From Massilia phyllostachyos (lineage in GTDB: Bacteria; Pseudomonadota; Gammaproteobacteria; Burkholderiales; Burkholderiaceae_D), in assembly GCF_021044825.1 (NCBI RefSeq), contig NZ_JAJNOC010000010.1, forward strand, positions 155,165 to 219,164: 64,000 nucleotides of DNA. Direction: 5' to 3'. The notes beneath the pieces were generated by a model that did no database searches, was not told the origin of the DNA, and saw only the letters and a program-made list of their open reading frames with translations. This document shows, piece after piece, positions 46,012 through 57,008 of the stretch. A program made the translations under genes and the position numbers. Position 1 is the first letter of the stretch. Every line of letters starts with the position of its first letter.

Positions 46012-46506
46012 TCAGAACTGGTAGGCCACGCCGGCGCTCAGGTTGCGGATGTCGCTGCCGGTCTTCTGGAATTCCAGGCGGCCCGAGACTTTCGGGTTGA
46101 AGGAGTAGCCGACGCCGACGCCAATCACGGCGCGCACGGTGCTGTCGAATTCCTTGAAGCTGGCCACGCGTGCACGCGCGTCGAGCTGGGTGAGGCCGAT
46201 GCGGCCGAACACATTGAAGCTCTCGCCGACCGGCAGAGTGCCCAGGCCCGACAGGGTGTAGGCGTCAGCGCTGGCCTTGTAGCCGGGACGCTCGTCCTTG
46301 CCCAGGCGGCGGTAGCCGGCTTCCACGGCGAAGCCCTGGGTGATGTTGTAGCCGGCGAAGGCGCCGTAGCTGGTTTCCTTGAAGTCTCCGTTGCTGACGC
46401 GGGTCTTGCCGGCGTCGACGCCCGCGTAGAAGGTGTTCGGCTGGGCGGCAAAAGCGGCCGAGGAAGCGACGAGGAGGGCGGTGACGGCTGCGATTTTCTT
46501 GATCAT
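46012..46506 (-). CDS. Outer-membrane beta-barrel protein, paralogue 2
   Basis: 164 residues with signal peptide MIKKIAAVTALLVASSAAFA and the same strand pattern as paralogue 1 (TFYAGVDAGKTR, GAFAGYNI, FAVEAGYRRLG, IGVGVGYSF, LSAGVAYQF). It shares GxDxGKT, EAGYRR, RLE.Q and the terminal SxGxxYQF with paralogue 1, indicating tandem duplication. Each gene has its own promoter region, so they may be expressed differently. Confidence 0.85.
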   Translation of the reverse strand: MIKKIAAVTALLVASSAAFAAQPNTFYAGVDAGKTRVSNGDFKETSYGAFAGYNITQGFAVEAGYRRLGKDERPGYKASADAYTLSGLGTLPVGESFNVFGRIGLTQLDARARVASFKEFDSTVRAVIGVGVGYSFNPKVSGRLEFQKTGSDIRNLSAGVAYQF

Positions 46507-46688
46507 TTTGTGGACCTTATTCTCTTGGGCGCTGGGGCGGATTCCCGAGCACGAGCGGATTATTGCACATGTGACACATTTAGCACCATGCGCACAATTG
46601 CAAATATTGTTTGGAGATGTAACAAAGTATGCATAGGAGCTTTGCCTATGTGCGCAAACTAACGTACATATGCATGGGCGCCTGACGT

Positions 46689-46715
46689 AAAAAAAGCCGC
46701 CTCGAAAGGCGGCTT
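46689..46715 (-). terminator. Rho-independent terminator of the 2-oxoacid dehydrogenase operon
   Basis: AAGCCGCCT (46694-46702) pairs with AGGCGGCTT (46707-46715) around CGAA. On the minus strand it is followed by seven T (complement of 46689-46695). It stands 21 bases past the stop of the E3 gene. Confidence 0.9.
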
Positions 46716-46735
46716 CGGATAGGGGATCGGGTCGC

Positions 46736-48142
<1,407 letters not shown>

Positions 48143-48146
48143 GCGC

Positions 48147-49478
48147 TTACTCCACGAAGATGGTGGCCGGGGCTTCGAGATAGCCGCGGATGGTCTGGAT
48201 GAACTTGGCCGCCACCTGGCCATCGATGACGCGGTGGTCGAACGAGGACGACAGGTTCATCATCTTGCGCGCCACCATGGCGCCGTCGCGGATCACCGGA
48301 CGGTCGACGATGCGGTTGGTGCCGATGATCGCCACTTCCGGACGGTTGATGACCGGGGTGGTGACGATGCCGCCCAGCGGACCGAGGCTGGTGATGGTGA
48401 TGGTGGAACCGGTCAGCTCGTCGCGCGTGGCCTTGCCGGTACGCGCGGCTTCCGCCAGGCGCAGCACTTCGGCGGCCGAGGCCCACGGGTCGAGCGACTC
48501 GGCATGGCGCACCACCGGCACCATCAGCCCGGCGTCGGTCTGGGCGGCGATGCCCAGGTGCACCGGCTCGTACTGGGTCAGCAGGTTGTTGTCGTCGTCG
48601 AAGCGCGCATTCATCATCGGATAGTCGCGCAGGGCCAGCACGACCGCGCGCATCAGCAGCGGCAGCAGGGTCAGTTTGCCGCGCTCGGCGCCGTAGCGCG
48701 CATTGAGCTGGGCACGCAGGGCTTCCAGTTCGGTGACGTCGATCTCTTCGACATAGGTGAAGTGCGGGATGTTGCGCTTGGCTTCCTGCATCTTCTCGGC
48801 GATCTTGCGGCGCAGGCCGATCACCGGCGCCGCGTGTTCGCCTTCGCGCCTGGCGTAGCGGCTGTCGCCGCGCGCCGCGCCGTTCGAGGAACGGTGGCCC
48901 GACACGTGGGCGTCGAGGTCGGCGTGGGTGATGCGGCCGGCCGGGCCGGAGCCGTGCACGAACTGCAGCTCGATGCCGAGGTCCCAGGCGCGGTTGCGCA
49001 CCGCCGGCGCCGCCAGCGGCTTGTCGCCTTCGGCGCGCATCGGCGCGGCATGCTGCGGTGCGCGCATTGCCGGAGCTGGCGCGGGCTTGGCTGGCGCCTT
49101 GGCCGGAGCCGGCGCTTTCGCTTCGCTCGCCGCCACCGCTTCCAGCTGCGGATCGCCGACTTCCTCGGCCGGCGCGGTAGCCGCCGCCGACTTCACCGGC
49201 TCCTGCTTCGCCTTCTCGCCCGAGAAGTTACCGGCGCCTTCGACTTCGAGGCGGATCAGTTCCGCGCCCACGGCCAGCGACTGGCCGACGGCGCCGCCCA
49301 GCGACGTGATCACACCGGCGACGGGCGAGGGAATCTCGACCGTCGCCTTGTCGGTCATGACATCGGCCAGCACCTGGTCTTCCTTGACCGTGTCGCCCGG
49401 CTGCACATGCCAGGCCACGACTTCGACCTCGGCGATGCCTTCGCCCAGGTCCGGCATTTTAATGACGTGAATACCCAT
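48147..49478 (-). CDS. bkdB: Branched-chain 2-oxoacid dehydrogenase E2, lipoamide acyltransferase
   Basis: 443 residues: one lipoyl domain (K44 in VMTDKATVEIPSP), an Ala/Pro linker, a peripheral-subunit-binding domain (VRNRAWDLGIELQFVHGSGPAGRITHADL-type segment) and the catalytic domain ending with DHRVIDG (His415). It transfers the acyl group from E1 to CoA. The order E1 alpha, E1 beta, E2, E3 and the spacing of four bases on each side match classic bkd operons for valine, leucine and isoleucine catabolism. Confidence 0.94.
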   Translation of the reverse strand: MGIHVIKMPDLGEGIAEVEVVAWHVQPGDTVKEDQVLADVMTDKATVEIPSPVAGVITSLGGAVGQSLAVGAELIRLEVEGAGNFSGEKAKQEPVKSAAATAPAEEVGDPQLEAVAASEAKAPAPAKAPAKPAPAPAMRAPQHAAPMRAEGDKPLAAPAVRNRAWDLGIELQFVHGSGPAGRITHADLDAHVSGHRSSNGAARGDSRYARREGEHAAPVIGLRRKIAEKMQEAKRNIPHFTYVEEIDVTELEALRAQLNARYGAERGKLTLLPLLMRAVVLALRDYPMMNARFDDDNNLLTQYEPVHLGIAAQTDAGLMVPVVRHAESLDPWASAAEVLRLAEAARTGKATRDELTGSTITITSLGPLGGIVTTPVINRPEVAIIGTNRIVDRPVIRDGAMVARKMMNLSSSFDHRVIDGQVAAKFIQTIRGYLEAPATIFVE

Positions 49479-49482
49479 TCGT

Positions 49483-50531
<1,049 letters not shown>

Positions 50532-50535
<4 letters not shown>

Positions 50536-51764
50536 ACTCCCAATTCCTGTCGCTGCCGGCGCAGGTGCTCCGGCATCTCTTTATAGACGTCCTCGAACAT
50601 CGTCGCGGCGCTCGGGGCGCGCTCGTCGCCCAGGATGCCGTAGGATTCGGCCTCTTTCTGGGCCGCGAGGATCTCGGCCTCGAGTTCGGCCTGGACCTTG
50701 TCGTGTTCTTCGTCCGACCACCAGCCGTTCTTCGTCAGGTGCTGGCGCAGGCGCGCGACCGGGTCGCCCAGCGGGAAGTGCTGGAAGTCGTCGGCCGGGC
50801 GGTAGCGCGAAGGATCGTCCGAAGTCGAGTGCGGGCCGGCGCGGTAGGTGACCCATTCGATCAGGGTCGGGCCCAGGTTCGAGCGGGCGCGTTCGGCGGC
50901 CCAGCGCGAAGCGGAGAGCACCGCCAGGAAGTCGTTGCCGTCCACGCGCAGCGAGGCGATGCCGCTGCCGATGCCGCGGGTGGCGAAGGTGACGCTCTCG
51001 CCGCCGGCGATCGCCTGGAAGGTCGAGATCGCCCACTGGTTGTTCACCACGTTCATGATCACCGGCGCGCGGTAGACGTGGGCGAAGGTCAGGGCGGTCG
51101 AGAAGTCGGATTCGGCGGTAGCGCCGTCGCCGATCCAGGCCGAAGCAATCGTCGTGTCGCCCTTGATGGCGGACGCCATGGCCCAGCCCACGGCTTGCGG
51201 GTACTGGGTCGCGAGGTTGCCGGAAATCGTGAAGAAGCCGGCGCGGCGGACCGAGTACATCACCGGCAGCTGGCGGCCCTTGAGCGGATCGCGCTCGTTG
51301 GACAGCAGCTGGCAGATCATCTCGACCAGCGGAATCTGTTTCGCCATCAGGAGGCTCTGCTGGCGGTAGGTGGGGAAGTGCATGTCGCCGTCCTGCAGGG
51401 CCAGGGCCTGGGCGGTGCCGATGGCTTCCTCGCCGAGCGAGGTCATGTAGAACGACATCTTCTTCTGGCGCTGGGCGATCACCATGCGCGCATCGAAAAT
51501 GCGGGTCTTCATCATGGTGCGCAGGCCGAAGCGCAGCAGTTCGGGATCGGCCTTCGGGTCCCAGGGACCGACGGCGTCGCCGTTCTCGTCCAGGACGCGG
51601 ATCAGGCCGGTTGCGATATCGCTTGTCTCCAAAGGAGCGACATCGACGGGCGGACGCCGGACGGAACCGGCAGGGCTTAATTGCAAATACGAAAAATCGG
51701 TCTTGCATCCCGGACGGCCGGTAGGCTCCGGTACATGCAGTGACAGAGGCTTACTCTGACTCAT
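50532..51764 (-). CDS. bkdA1: Branched-chain 2-oxoacid dehydrogenase E1 alpha subunit
   Basis: 410 residues beginning MSQSKPLSLHVPEP. The thiamine-diphosphate motif runs from GDGATAES to NNQWAIST, and RAGPHSTSDDPSRYR holds the phosphorylation-loop region of the family. First gene of the operon; the promoter must lie in the 291 bases before it (up to 52055). GGGG occurs about seven bases before the ATG. Confidence 0.94.
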
Positions 51765-51970
51765 AAACGCTACCCCTTTGTAAGGTGAAATGCGGCAAGT
51801 ATTATGAGACCAACGGCGCCCGCCACGGGGCTCGCGCGGAACTATTTTCATATTGCTATGCAGCATACGCCGTGCAGCAAAATCCGGCGCCGGGCCACAT
51901 CTGCGCAAAGGCGACAGTATCGATGGGGCACGACCGCGAAACTATGCCGCAACGCAGGGAATGGAAGAAT

Positions 51971-51993
51971 AAAAGCTGGCTTTCCAGCCTTTG
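51971..51993 (-). terminator. Rho-independent terminator of spore-coat-U gene
   Basis: On the minus strand AAAGGCTGG pairs with CCAGCTTTT around AAAG (nine pairs with one G-U), followed by ATTCTT. It lies about 63 bases after the stop of the gene at 52056-53060 and ahead of the bkd promoter region. Confidence 0.65.
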
Positions 51994-52055
51994 TGCGATG
52001 CAATGCGGCGCGCCGGCGGCAGCGCCGCAAAAATCATGGAAATCGTGGCAATTGC

Positions 52056-53060
52056 CTAGAACGAGACGGTGGCCGTCACCGTGTCCTTGTAGTCGCCCGG
52101 CGTCGGCGTGGTCTGCGGATCGACCCGGCTGAAGACCCCGAGCGCCTGCACCGCGCCGGTGCCGGTGCCGCCCAGCGGCTGGCCGACGGTGCCGTCGCCC
52201 CAGTTGCCACCGTCCAGGGTAGCCGAGAGCGTGTAGCGCACCATCTCGCCGGTCACGGGGTTCTTCATGCGGCGCACGCCGCCGGCGCCGTTGGCGCCGG
52301 CATTCAGCGTGACCTGGTAGGGGCTGCCGGCGGTGCACTGGACGTTGATCGTGGTGCGCGCACGCACGGCCGCGCTCAGGACGTTGGTGGCGCCGAAGGT
52401 CAGCGGATTGGCGTTGATGTAGCAGTCGTTCACCACGCTGGCGCGCGCCTGGAACGAGAAGGTCGCGATGCTGCCGTTCGTGCAGCCGGTATCGACCAGG
52501 GTGCCGAAGGCGTAGCGCAGGATGCCGAGCCCCGCGAAACTCGCGGTATAGGTGGTGCTGGCGCCCCCGCTGGTGGGCACGGCGCCGATGGCGTTGCCAG
52601 GAATGCGGCCGTATACGGTGACGCTGCCGGTGGCGGTCCCGAGCGAGAGCAGGGCGGTCAGTGAGGCGTTGAACGCGGCGGTGCCGGTGGCGGCGCCCTG
52701 GCCCCAGATCTTCGCGGCCGCATAACTGGCATCGGTGTACAGGTTGAAGGGCAGGGCGTTCCCGCCGTTCTTCATGGTGCGCAGGGCGTAGTCGTTGCCG
52801 CCCAGGGTGGCGCAGACCGATACGTTGGGCAATAGCAGGCCGGCCAGGCCGCTACCGGGCGAGTAGGTGCAGTTGATGGTCAGCGTCCCGGTCGCGTAGT
52901 AGTCGCTGCCGGCGATCGGGCTGACCTTGTCGAACACGACGTCGGTCATCGAGGCGCTGCAGGTGTTGGCGCGCGCCGTGGCCGGCGCCAGCCACAGGGC
53001 CAGCAGCGGCAGGGCCAGCAGCAGCAGGCGGCGCCACGGGCGCAGGTGTTTGGTGATCAT
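52056..53060 (-). CDS. Secreted protein with two spore-coat-U (SCPU) domains
   Basis: 334 residues with a signal peptide (LLLLALPLLALWLAPATARA). Two SCPU domains follow, about 32-190 (NTCSASMTDVVFDKVSPIAG ... VYGRIPG) and 210-334 (NDCYINANPLTFGATNVLS ... VTATVSF), each with cysteines and an immunoglobulin-like beta pattern. SCPU proteins are fimbrial-type subunits in Csu-like chaperone-usher systems or free-standing coat proteins. No chaperone or usher gene is near, so it may be a stand-alone envelope protein. Coupled by ATGA to a small secreted protein gene. Confidence 0.85.
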   Translation of the reverse strand: MITKHLRPWRRLLLLALPLLALWLAPATARANTCSASMTDVVFDKVSPIAGSDYYATGTLTINCTYSPGSGLAGLLLPNVSVCATLGGNDYALRTMKNGGNALPFNLYTDASYAAAKIWGQGAATGTAAFNASLTALLSLGTATGSVTVYGRIPGNAIGAVPTSGGASTTYTASFAGLGILRYAFGTLVDTGCTNGSIATFSFQARASVVNDCYINANPLTFGATNVLSAAVRARTTINVQCTAGSPYQVTLNAGANGAGGVRRMKNPVTGEMVRYTLSATLDGGNWGDGTVGQPLGGTGTGAVQALGVFSRVDPQTTPTPGDYKDTVTATVSF

Positions 53061-53317
53061 GGTGTTCCTCGTGTCCTCGGTGTTACTGGACGACCACGTC
53101 CATTGTCCCAGCCGACGGCGCTCAGTGACAGCCGGGCGCCGAGCAGGGCGCTCCGGGTCGGGTCGACGCTGGGCGGGCGCGCACCGGCCGACACGCAGGC
53201 GCCGGTCGCGGTGCAGGCCGCTTGCGCGCCGATGGCGGCGAACAGGCTGGATATCAATAGTAATTTGGCCAAGAAACCTGTCCGGGAGGGGGCTGGCCAG
53301 GGCGACGATGCGGTCAT
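53057..53317 (-). CDS. Small secreted protein, possibly truncated
   Basis: 86 residues with a signal peptide (TGFLAKLLLISSLFAAIGAQA) and then CTATGACVSAGARPPSVDPTRSALL-type mature sequence. Its stop overlaps the start of the spore-coat-U gene (ATGA at 53057-53060), which supports cotranscription. The mature part recalls the start of longer TadG-like secreted proteins of this group of bacteria but stops after about 60 residues with a Gly/Arg/Pro-rich tail, so it may be a shortened remnant. Low certainty on family. Confidence 0.45.
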   Translation of the reverse strand: MTASSPWPAPSRTGFLAKLLLISSLFAAIGAQAACTATGACVSAGARPPSVDPTRSALLGARLSLSAVGWDNGRGRPVTPRTRGTP

Positions 53318-53440
53318 CGAGTCAACTCATGTTTTACCGCATCGCATGGTATCACTTTTGCCGATTTCTATCAAGAAACATCTGGCCGATTCTCCCTGTC
53401 GGCTTCCGCCTCGCTGGTGCGCAAGCGTGGAAAGCGGTGC

Positions 53441-53471
53441 GGCCGGACGCGGACAGATACTGCGTCCGGCC
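53441..53471 (-). terminator. Strong hairpin after PEP-CTERM gene
   Basis: GGCCGGACGC (53441-53450) and GCGTCCGGCC (53462-53471) are exact complements with an 11-base loop, 29 bases past the PEP-CTERM stop on the minus strand. Only a weak CTTTCC follows, so it is a likely but not textbook terminator. Confidence 0.6.
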
Positions 53472-53499
53472 CGGCAGGGGTGGAGCCCGAGGCTGTGGA

Positions 53500-54363
53500 T
53501 CAGCGCGCGCCGTTGCGGCGCCGGCGCGCGGCCAGCCCGAAGGCGCCGATGGCGAGCAGGCCGAGAGTGGCCGGTTCCGGCACGTCGGCGGCGGCCAGTT
53601 CGAAGTTGGTGCTGGTGCCGACGCCGCCGATGTTCCAGGCGATATTGTCGACCGCGCCGCTGAACGGCGCCCAGCCGCTGCCAACGCCCGAGCTGAAGCC
53701 GATGATGACGGCGCCGGACAGGAAGGACTGCCAGTCGGCCAGGGTGCTGTTGTAGGCATAGCCGTTGCCGTCCAGGTCGTACTCGTTGCCGAGGCCGAGG
53801 CCGAAGTTCCAGACGAAGCTGTTACCGTTGACGATGTCGCTGGTCCACTGGTCGACCGAGGTCGGCAGGCCGTTGTAGACGCGTTCGAACACCAAGCCGC
53901 CGCGGTCGTTTACGGTCGACAGGTCGCCGTCGCGGTCGAGCAGGACGCGCAGCGAAGGGTGCAGGTGGGCGGTGGCCTGGCTGGAGGCGTCGCGGTACCA
54001 GTCGTAGGACATCGAGACCAGGTCGGAAAACAGGCCGAGCGAAGCGGTCGAACCGTAGTTGCCAGTCGGTGCGATGGCGCCCGGCAGGTATTCGATGTCG
54101 GCCTTGCCGTTGTTCGGGGCGTTGAAGGCGACCGAACCGTTGCCCGAGCGCGGGTGGCTGGCGTCGATGCCGACGCTGGTGTCATTCCTCACGTTGTTGT
54201 AGTACCAGCCGCTGGTCCCGATGGCCTGGCCCTGGTTGGTGGAGGTCGGATTGGTGTAGGCATCGCCGCCGGCGTTGTTGGCGGTGACGACGCCGGCATG
54301 GGCGGCAGGCGCGGCGAGGACGGCCGCGAGAGACAATGCTGCGGCGGTAGAAATCGCGTTCAT
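53500..54363 (-). CDS. PEP-CTERM sorting-domain protein
   Basis: 287 residues: signal peptide (LSLAAVLAAPAAHA), a beta-rich extracellular body (GSTASLGLFSDLVSMSYDWYRD, LLDRDGDLST) and a C-terminal sorting tail VPEPATLGLLAIGAFGLAARRRR. Exosortase recognises VPEP and the following helix and processes such proteins for exopolysaccharide-associated export. The exosortase is not in the window. A sigma-54-like promoter lies about 51 bases upstream, as expected if the PrsK/PrsR-type regulation known in Zoogloea applies. Confidence 0.9.
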   Translation of the reverse strand: MNAISTAAALSLAAVLAAPAAHAGVVTANNAGGDAYTNPTSTNQGQAIGTSGWYYNNVRNDTSVGIDASHPRSGNGSVAFNAPNNGKADIEYLPGAIAPTGNYGSTASLGLFSDLVSMSYDWYRDASSQATAHLHPSLRVLLDRDGDLSTVNDRGGLVFERVYNGLPTSVDQWTSDIVNGNSFVWNFGLGLGNEYDLDGNGYAYNSTLADWQSFLSGAVIIGFSSGVGSGWAPFSGAVDNIAWNIGGVGTSTNFELAAADVPEPATLGLLAIGAFGLAARRRRNGAR

Positions 54364-54412
54364 GAAAGGCTCCCTGTATGTTTTGGATAATTATTTGTGC
54401 TGCGATCATGCA

Positions 54413-54430
54413 GCAGCAATAACCATTCCA
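54413..54430 (-). promoter_or_regulatory. Sigma-54-type promoter of the PEP-CTERM gene
   Basis: On the minus strand TGGAATGGTTATTGCTG fits the -24/-12 pattern, with GG (complement of 54428-54429) and GC (54416-54417) exactly 10 bases apart. Transcription would begin near 54404, about 40 bases before the ATG. An imperfect inverted repeat, CTGTAAAGATTTCTGACAG on the plus strand at 54483-54501, stands 75 bases upstream and could bind the enhancer protein. Confidence 0.6.
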
Positions 54431-54500
54431 CGACAAGCGGGACCTTTGAAATCAGTGACTTGCGGTATGCGTTACAGACCGCCTGTAAAGATTTCTGACA

Positions 54501-54621
54501 GTAGGGTGAGCCTGGGCGGCCCCGCGGGCCTCCGCCCACGCGTTCAAATTACGTCTCGTGGCCCGCTCCGTGGCAACCCCCCGTTCGTTGAACGCGTGGG
54601 CGAGGGATCGCCCACCCTACG
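54501..54621. repeat. Composite palindromic repeat, copy C
   Basis: GTAGGGTGAGC (54501-54511), GCCCACGCGTTCAA (54534-54547), TTGAACGCGTGGGC (54588-54601) and GCCCACCCTACG (54610-54621): two hairpins in mirror order, the same blocks as copy A. It ends three bases before the stop codon of the CocE-type hydrolase gene and fills much of the gap to the PEP-CTERM promoter. No gene is inside. Confidence 0.75.
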
Positions 54622-54624
54622 ATG

Positions 54625-56517
54625 TCACCGGACTACCGGCAGCTCGATGTAGCTCTGGTTCGCGCTGTCGTGGTGCACCGCGTTGTCCGCGATCACGCCG
54701 GTCTTCTCGCTCTCGTTCGCGCCGCCGGTGTTCAGGTTGCGCACGAATTTCGGGAAGTTCGACGAGCTCACTTCGACGCGGATGCGGTGGCCGGCGCCGA
54801 ACTGGATCGCGGTGGCGATCGGGGTCGGGCGGATCGTCACGACTTCACCGCTCTTGAGCATTTCCGGCTTGTCGTAGCCATTGCGGTAGCGGGCGCGGAA
54901 GATGGTGTCGCCGATGATCCAGGCGGTGCCGTCCGGCGCCACGTCGACCAGTTTCACCGCGAAGTCGGTGTCCTTGGCGTTCGACGACACTTTCAGGACC
55001 GCGTCGACGAAGCCGGCCACGCTGACCGGCTTGGGCAGCGGGTCGCTGGTGTAGACCAGCACGTCGTTGCGCGCCTCGACCGGACGCTGGTCGAAGGCGC
55101 CGGGGATCACGATGCCGCCGTTGCAGCAGTCGCCGCCGCCCACGGTCTGGGTCGGGTTCATCGGGTCGTAGCGGTAGCGGTCCGCCGCCTCGTTCGCGGC
55201 CGGCGCCTCGCTTGCCAGGCGGCCGTCACCGTACAGCGAATTCGCGCGGCCGCCGGAACGCAGGTAAAGGCGCATCGGCTTGACGTTCTCCGGCGGCCAG
55301 GCGCCGGCGTTCTGCCACTTGTTGGCGCCCATCTCGTAGTAGCGCACCTTCGGGGTGGTCGAGGGGAATGCTTTGCTGTCACCTTTCAGCCAGCGGTCGA
55401 ACCAGCCATAGACGGCGCCGTCGACGTCGAAACTGGTGTCGCCCATCGAGCGCTCGCCCACCACCGTGTTCGGGCCCAGGCGCGCGAACTGGCAGTGCGG
55501 CACCGGCGCCACCACGGCATACTGGTTATTGCTGGCTTCCTTGTCGGTGCCGGCGGCGCGTGCGTGGTTGAACAGTTCCAGGTTGGGGCCGATGGAGACG
55601 TCGTACCAGCTGTTGAACCACAGCGCCGGCACGCCCCAGCCCATGCCTTCGTGGTAGAGGCCGCCCTTGTTCCAGGCAGGGTCGGCCGGGGAACGTTTAA
55701 TGAGTTCCTCGAAGGTGCCGGCCGGTTCGCCGAGCGAGCTCAGCAACTGGTCGACCGGCAGGTGCTTGATCTGCTTGTTCCAGTCCACCTTCGGCTTGGC
55801 CGGGTCGAGGTCGTCATAGGACCGGATGCGGGCGCGCATCTTCTCGTCGGCGATCGCCGGCAACTGGGCGCGCAGCGGATTGTCGACGCCGTACAGCCAG
55901 ACGAAGAACAGGTTGCGCGGCACGCCGCCGGTGTACCAGTTGCCCTGCTCCTGGAAGCGGCCGACCTTGCCGATGCCGGCGCCGGAGGCCATCGGCACCA
56001 TCGCCGCGTGGGCCGGGTGGTTCAGGCCGGCCAGGGCCAGCTGCCATTCGGCCGAGGACGAGCAGCCCAGGGTGCCGACCTTGCCGTTCGACCAGGGTTG
56101 CTCGGCGATCCAGCTCAGGGTGTCGTAGCCGTCGGTCTGCGGATTGCCGAGGATTTCCCATTTACCTTCGGAGAAATAGCGGCCGCGTTCGTTCTGGACG
56201 ATGAAAATGTAGCCGCGCTTGACCGATTCGAGCGCGTAGCGCATCGTGCCGCCCTTGAGCTTGCCTTCGTTGTACGGCGTCTTCCACAGGATCACGGGGA
56301 GCTTGCCGCTGACGTTCTTCGGCATGTAGATGTCGGTCGACAGCGAGACGCCGTCGCGCATGCGCACCATGACCGACAGGCGCGAGGTGGCGATCTGCGC
56401 GATCTCGCGGTCCTGGGCTTCCGGGCTGTAGCGGGTGTAATCCTGGGCGGCGGCGAACCTGGCGGCGTCGCCGGAGAACAGTGCAAGTGCGACGAGGCTG
56501 GCGGTAATCTTCTTCAA
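54625..56517 (-). CDS. CocE/NonD-family secreted hydrolase (X-Pro dipeptidyl-peptidase-like)
   Basis: 630 residues from a TTG start at 56517, supported by AGGGGGA about six bases before it and a following signal peptide. The alpha/beta domain holds the nucleophile in GCSSSAEWQLAL, the acid in WYDVSIGPNLEL and the His in VPHCQFARLG; the C-terminal jelly-roll (GHRIRVEVSSSNFPKFVRNLNTG) is typical. Members cleave cocaine-type esters, beta-lactam acyl groups or Xaa-Pro peptides; the substrate is not predictable. Exported to the periplasm or outside. Confidence 0.9.
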   Translation of the reverse strand: MKKITASLVALALFSGDAARFAAAQDYTRYSPEAQDREIAQIATSRLSVMVRMRDGVSLSTDIYMPKNVSGKLPVILWKTPYNEGKLKGGTMRYALESVKRGYIFIVQNERGRYFSEGKWEILGNPQTDGYDTLSWIAEQPWSNGKVGTLGCSSSAEWQLALAGLNHPAHAAMVPMASGAGIGKVGRFQEQGNWYTGGVPRNLFFVWLYGVDNPLRAQLPAIADEKMRARIRSYDDLDPAKPKVDWNKQIKHLPVDQLLSSLGEPAGTFEELIKRSPADPAWNKGGLYHEGMGWGVPALWFNSWYDVSIGPNLELFNHARAAGTDKEASNNQYAVVAPVPHCQFARLGPNTVVGERSMGDTSFDVDGAVYGWFDRWLKGDSKAFPSTTPKVRYYEMGANKWQNAGAWPPENVKPMRLYLRSGGRANSLYGDGRLASEAPAANEAADRYRYDPMNPTQTVGGGDCCNGGIVIPGAFDQRPVEARNDVLVYTSDPLPKPVSVAGFVDAVLKVSSNAKDTDFAVKLVDVAPDGTAWIIGDTIFRARYRNGYDKPEMLKSGEVVTIRPTPIATAIQFGAGHRIRVEVSSSNFPKFVRNLNTGGANESEKTGVIADNAVHHDSANQSYIELPVVR

Positions 56518-56844
56518 AGTCTTCCCCCTGGTGTAGTGTGAAAGGTCGGCTCTTGGGCCCTATTTATTGCAACCTGGACACTGTAACAATAAAGCCCGGC
56601 TGCGGCGAGCGCGCCATGACTTTTTAAACGCGGTCGGCGCCATCGCGAGCGATGTGATGTTTATTGGCGTCTTTACAAGGTATTTGCGAGCGTCCGAATG
56701 AGCCGCAAATGCTCCCCCCAAGCGTGGCATCGGTATCTGGACGAAGCCGGCAGCGGGGCCACGATGTGAAGATGCGTATCGTGCAACGTCTCCTGCTTGT
56801 CGGGCGCAGCGTCGTTCCCTGCAGCCTGCCGCGGCGGCCGGTGT
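56518..56844. other. Non-coding stretch upstream of CocE-type hydrolase
   Basis: This stretch of about 330 bases holds the promoter of the hydrolase gene and, on the plus strand, a weak open frame with no recognisable protein features. Its right side runs into a histidine-kinase remnant. I see no RNA gene or clear operator in it. Confidence 0.4.
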
Positions 56845-57008
56845 CTGGAGGGTTTCGCCGGGGGCAAACCCGGCCACTTCGGCCAGCAAGGGATGCGCGC
56901 GCGGCCCGGATCGGCGCCAGACTGCGCATCGACAGCGACGACGGCGGCATCACCGTCACGCTGGCGATTCCGCTGGAGCCCGGCTACACGACGGCGCTGC
57001 GCGCCTGA
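56845..57008 (+). pseudogene. Histidine-kinase C-terminal remnant
   Basis: Two frames together read GFAGGKPGHFGQQGMRAR and then AARIGARLRIDSDDGGITVTLAIPLEP, which match the ATP-binding end of NarX/UhpB-type histidine kinases (GKPGHFGLQGMRERAARIGARLRI in intact relatives). A frameshift separates them and everything before the last ATPase segment is missing. The stop overlaps the end of the convergent permease gene. It is a decayed fragment and cannot be a working kinase. Confidence 0.7.

Noticed and set aside
54625..56517. Unusual nucleophile motif GCSSSA in the CocE-type protein
   Set aside because: Close relatives of this subgroup, as I recall them, have GCSS(T/S)AE, so it seems normal.
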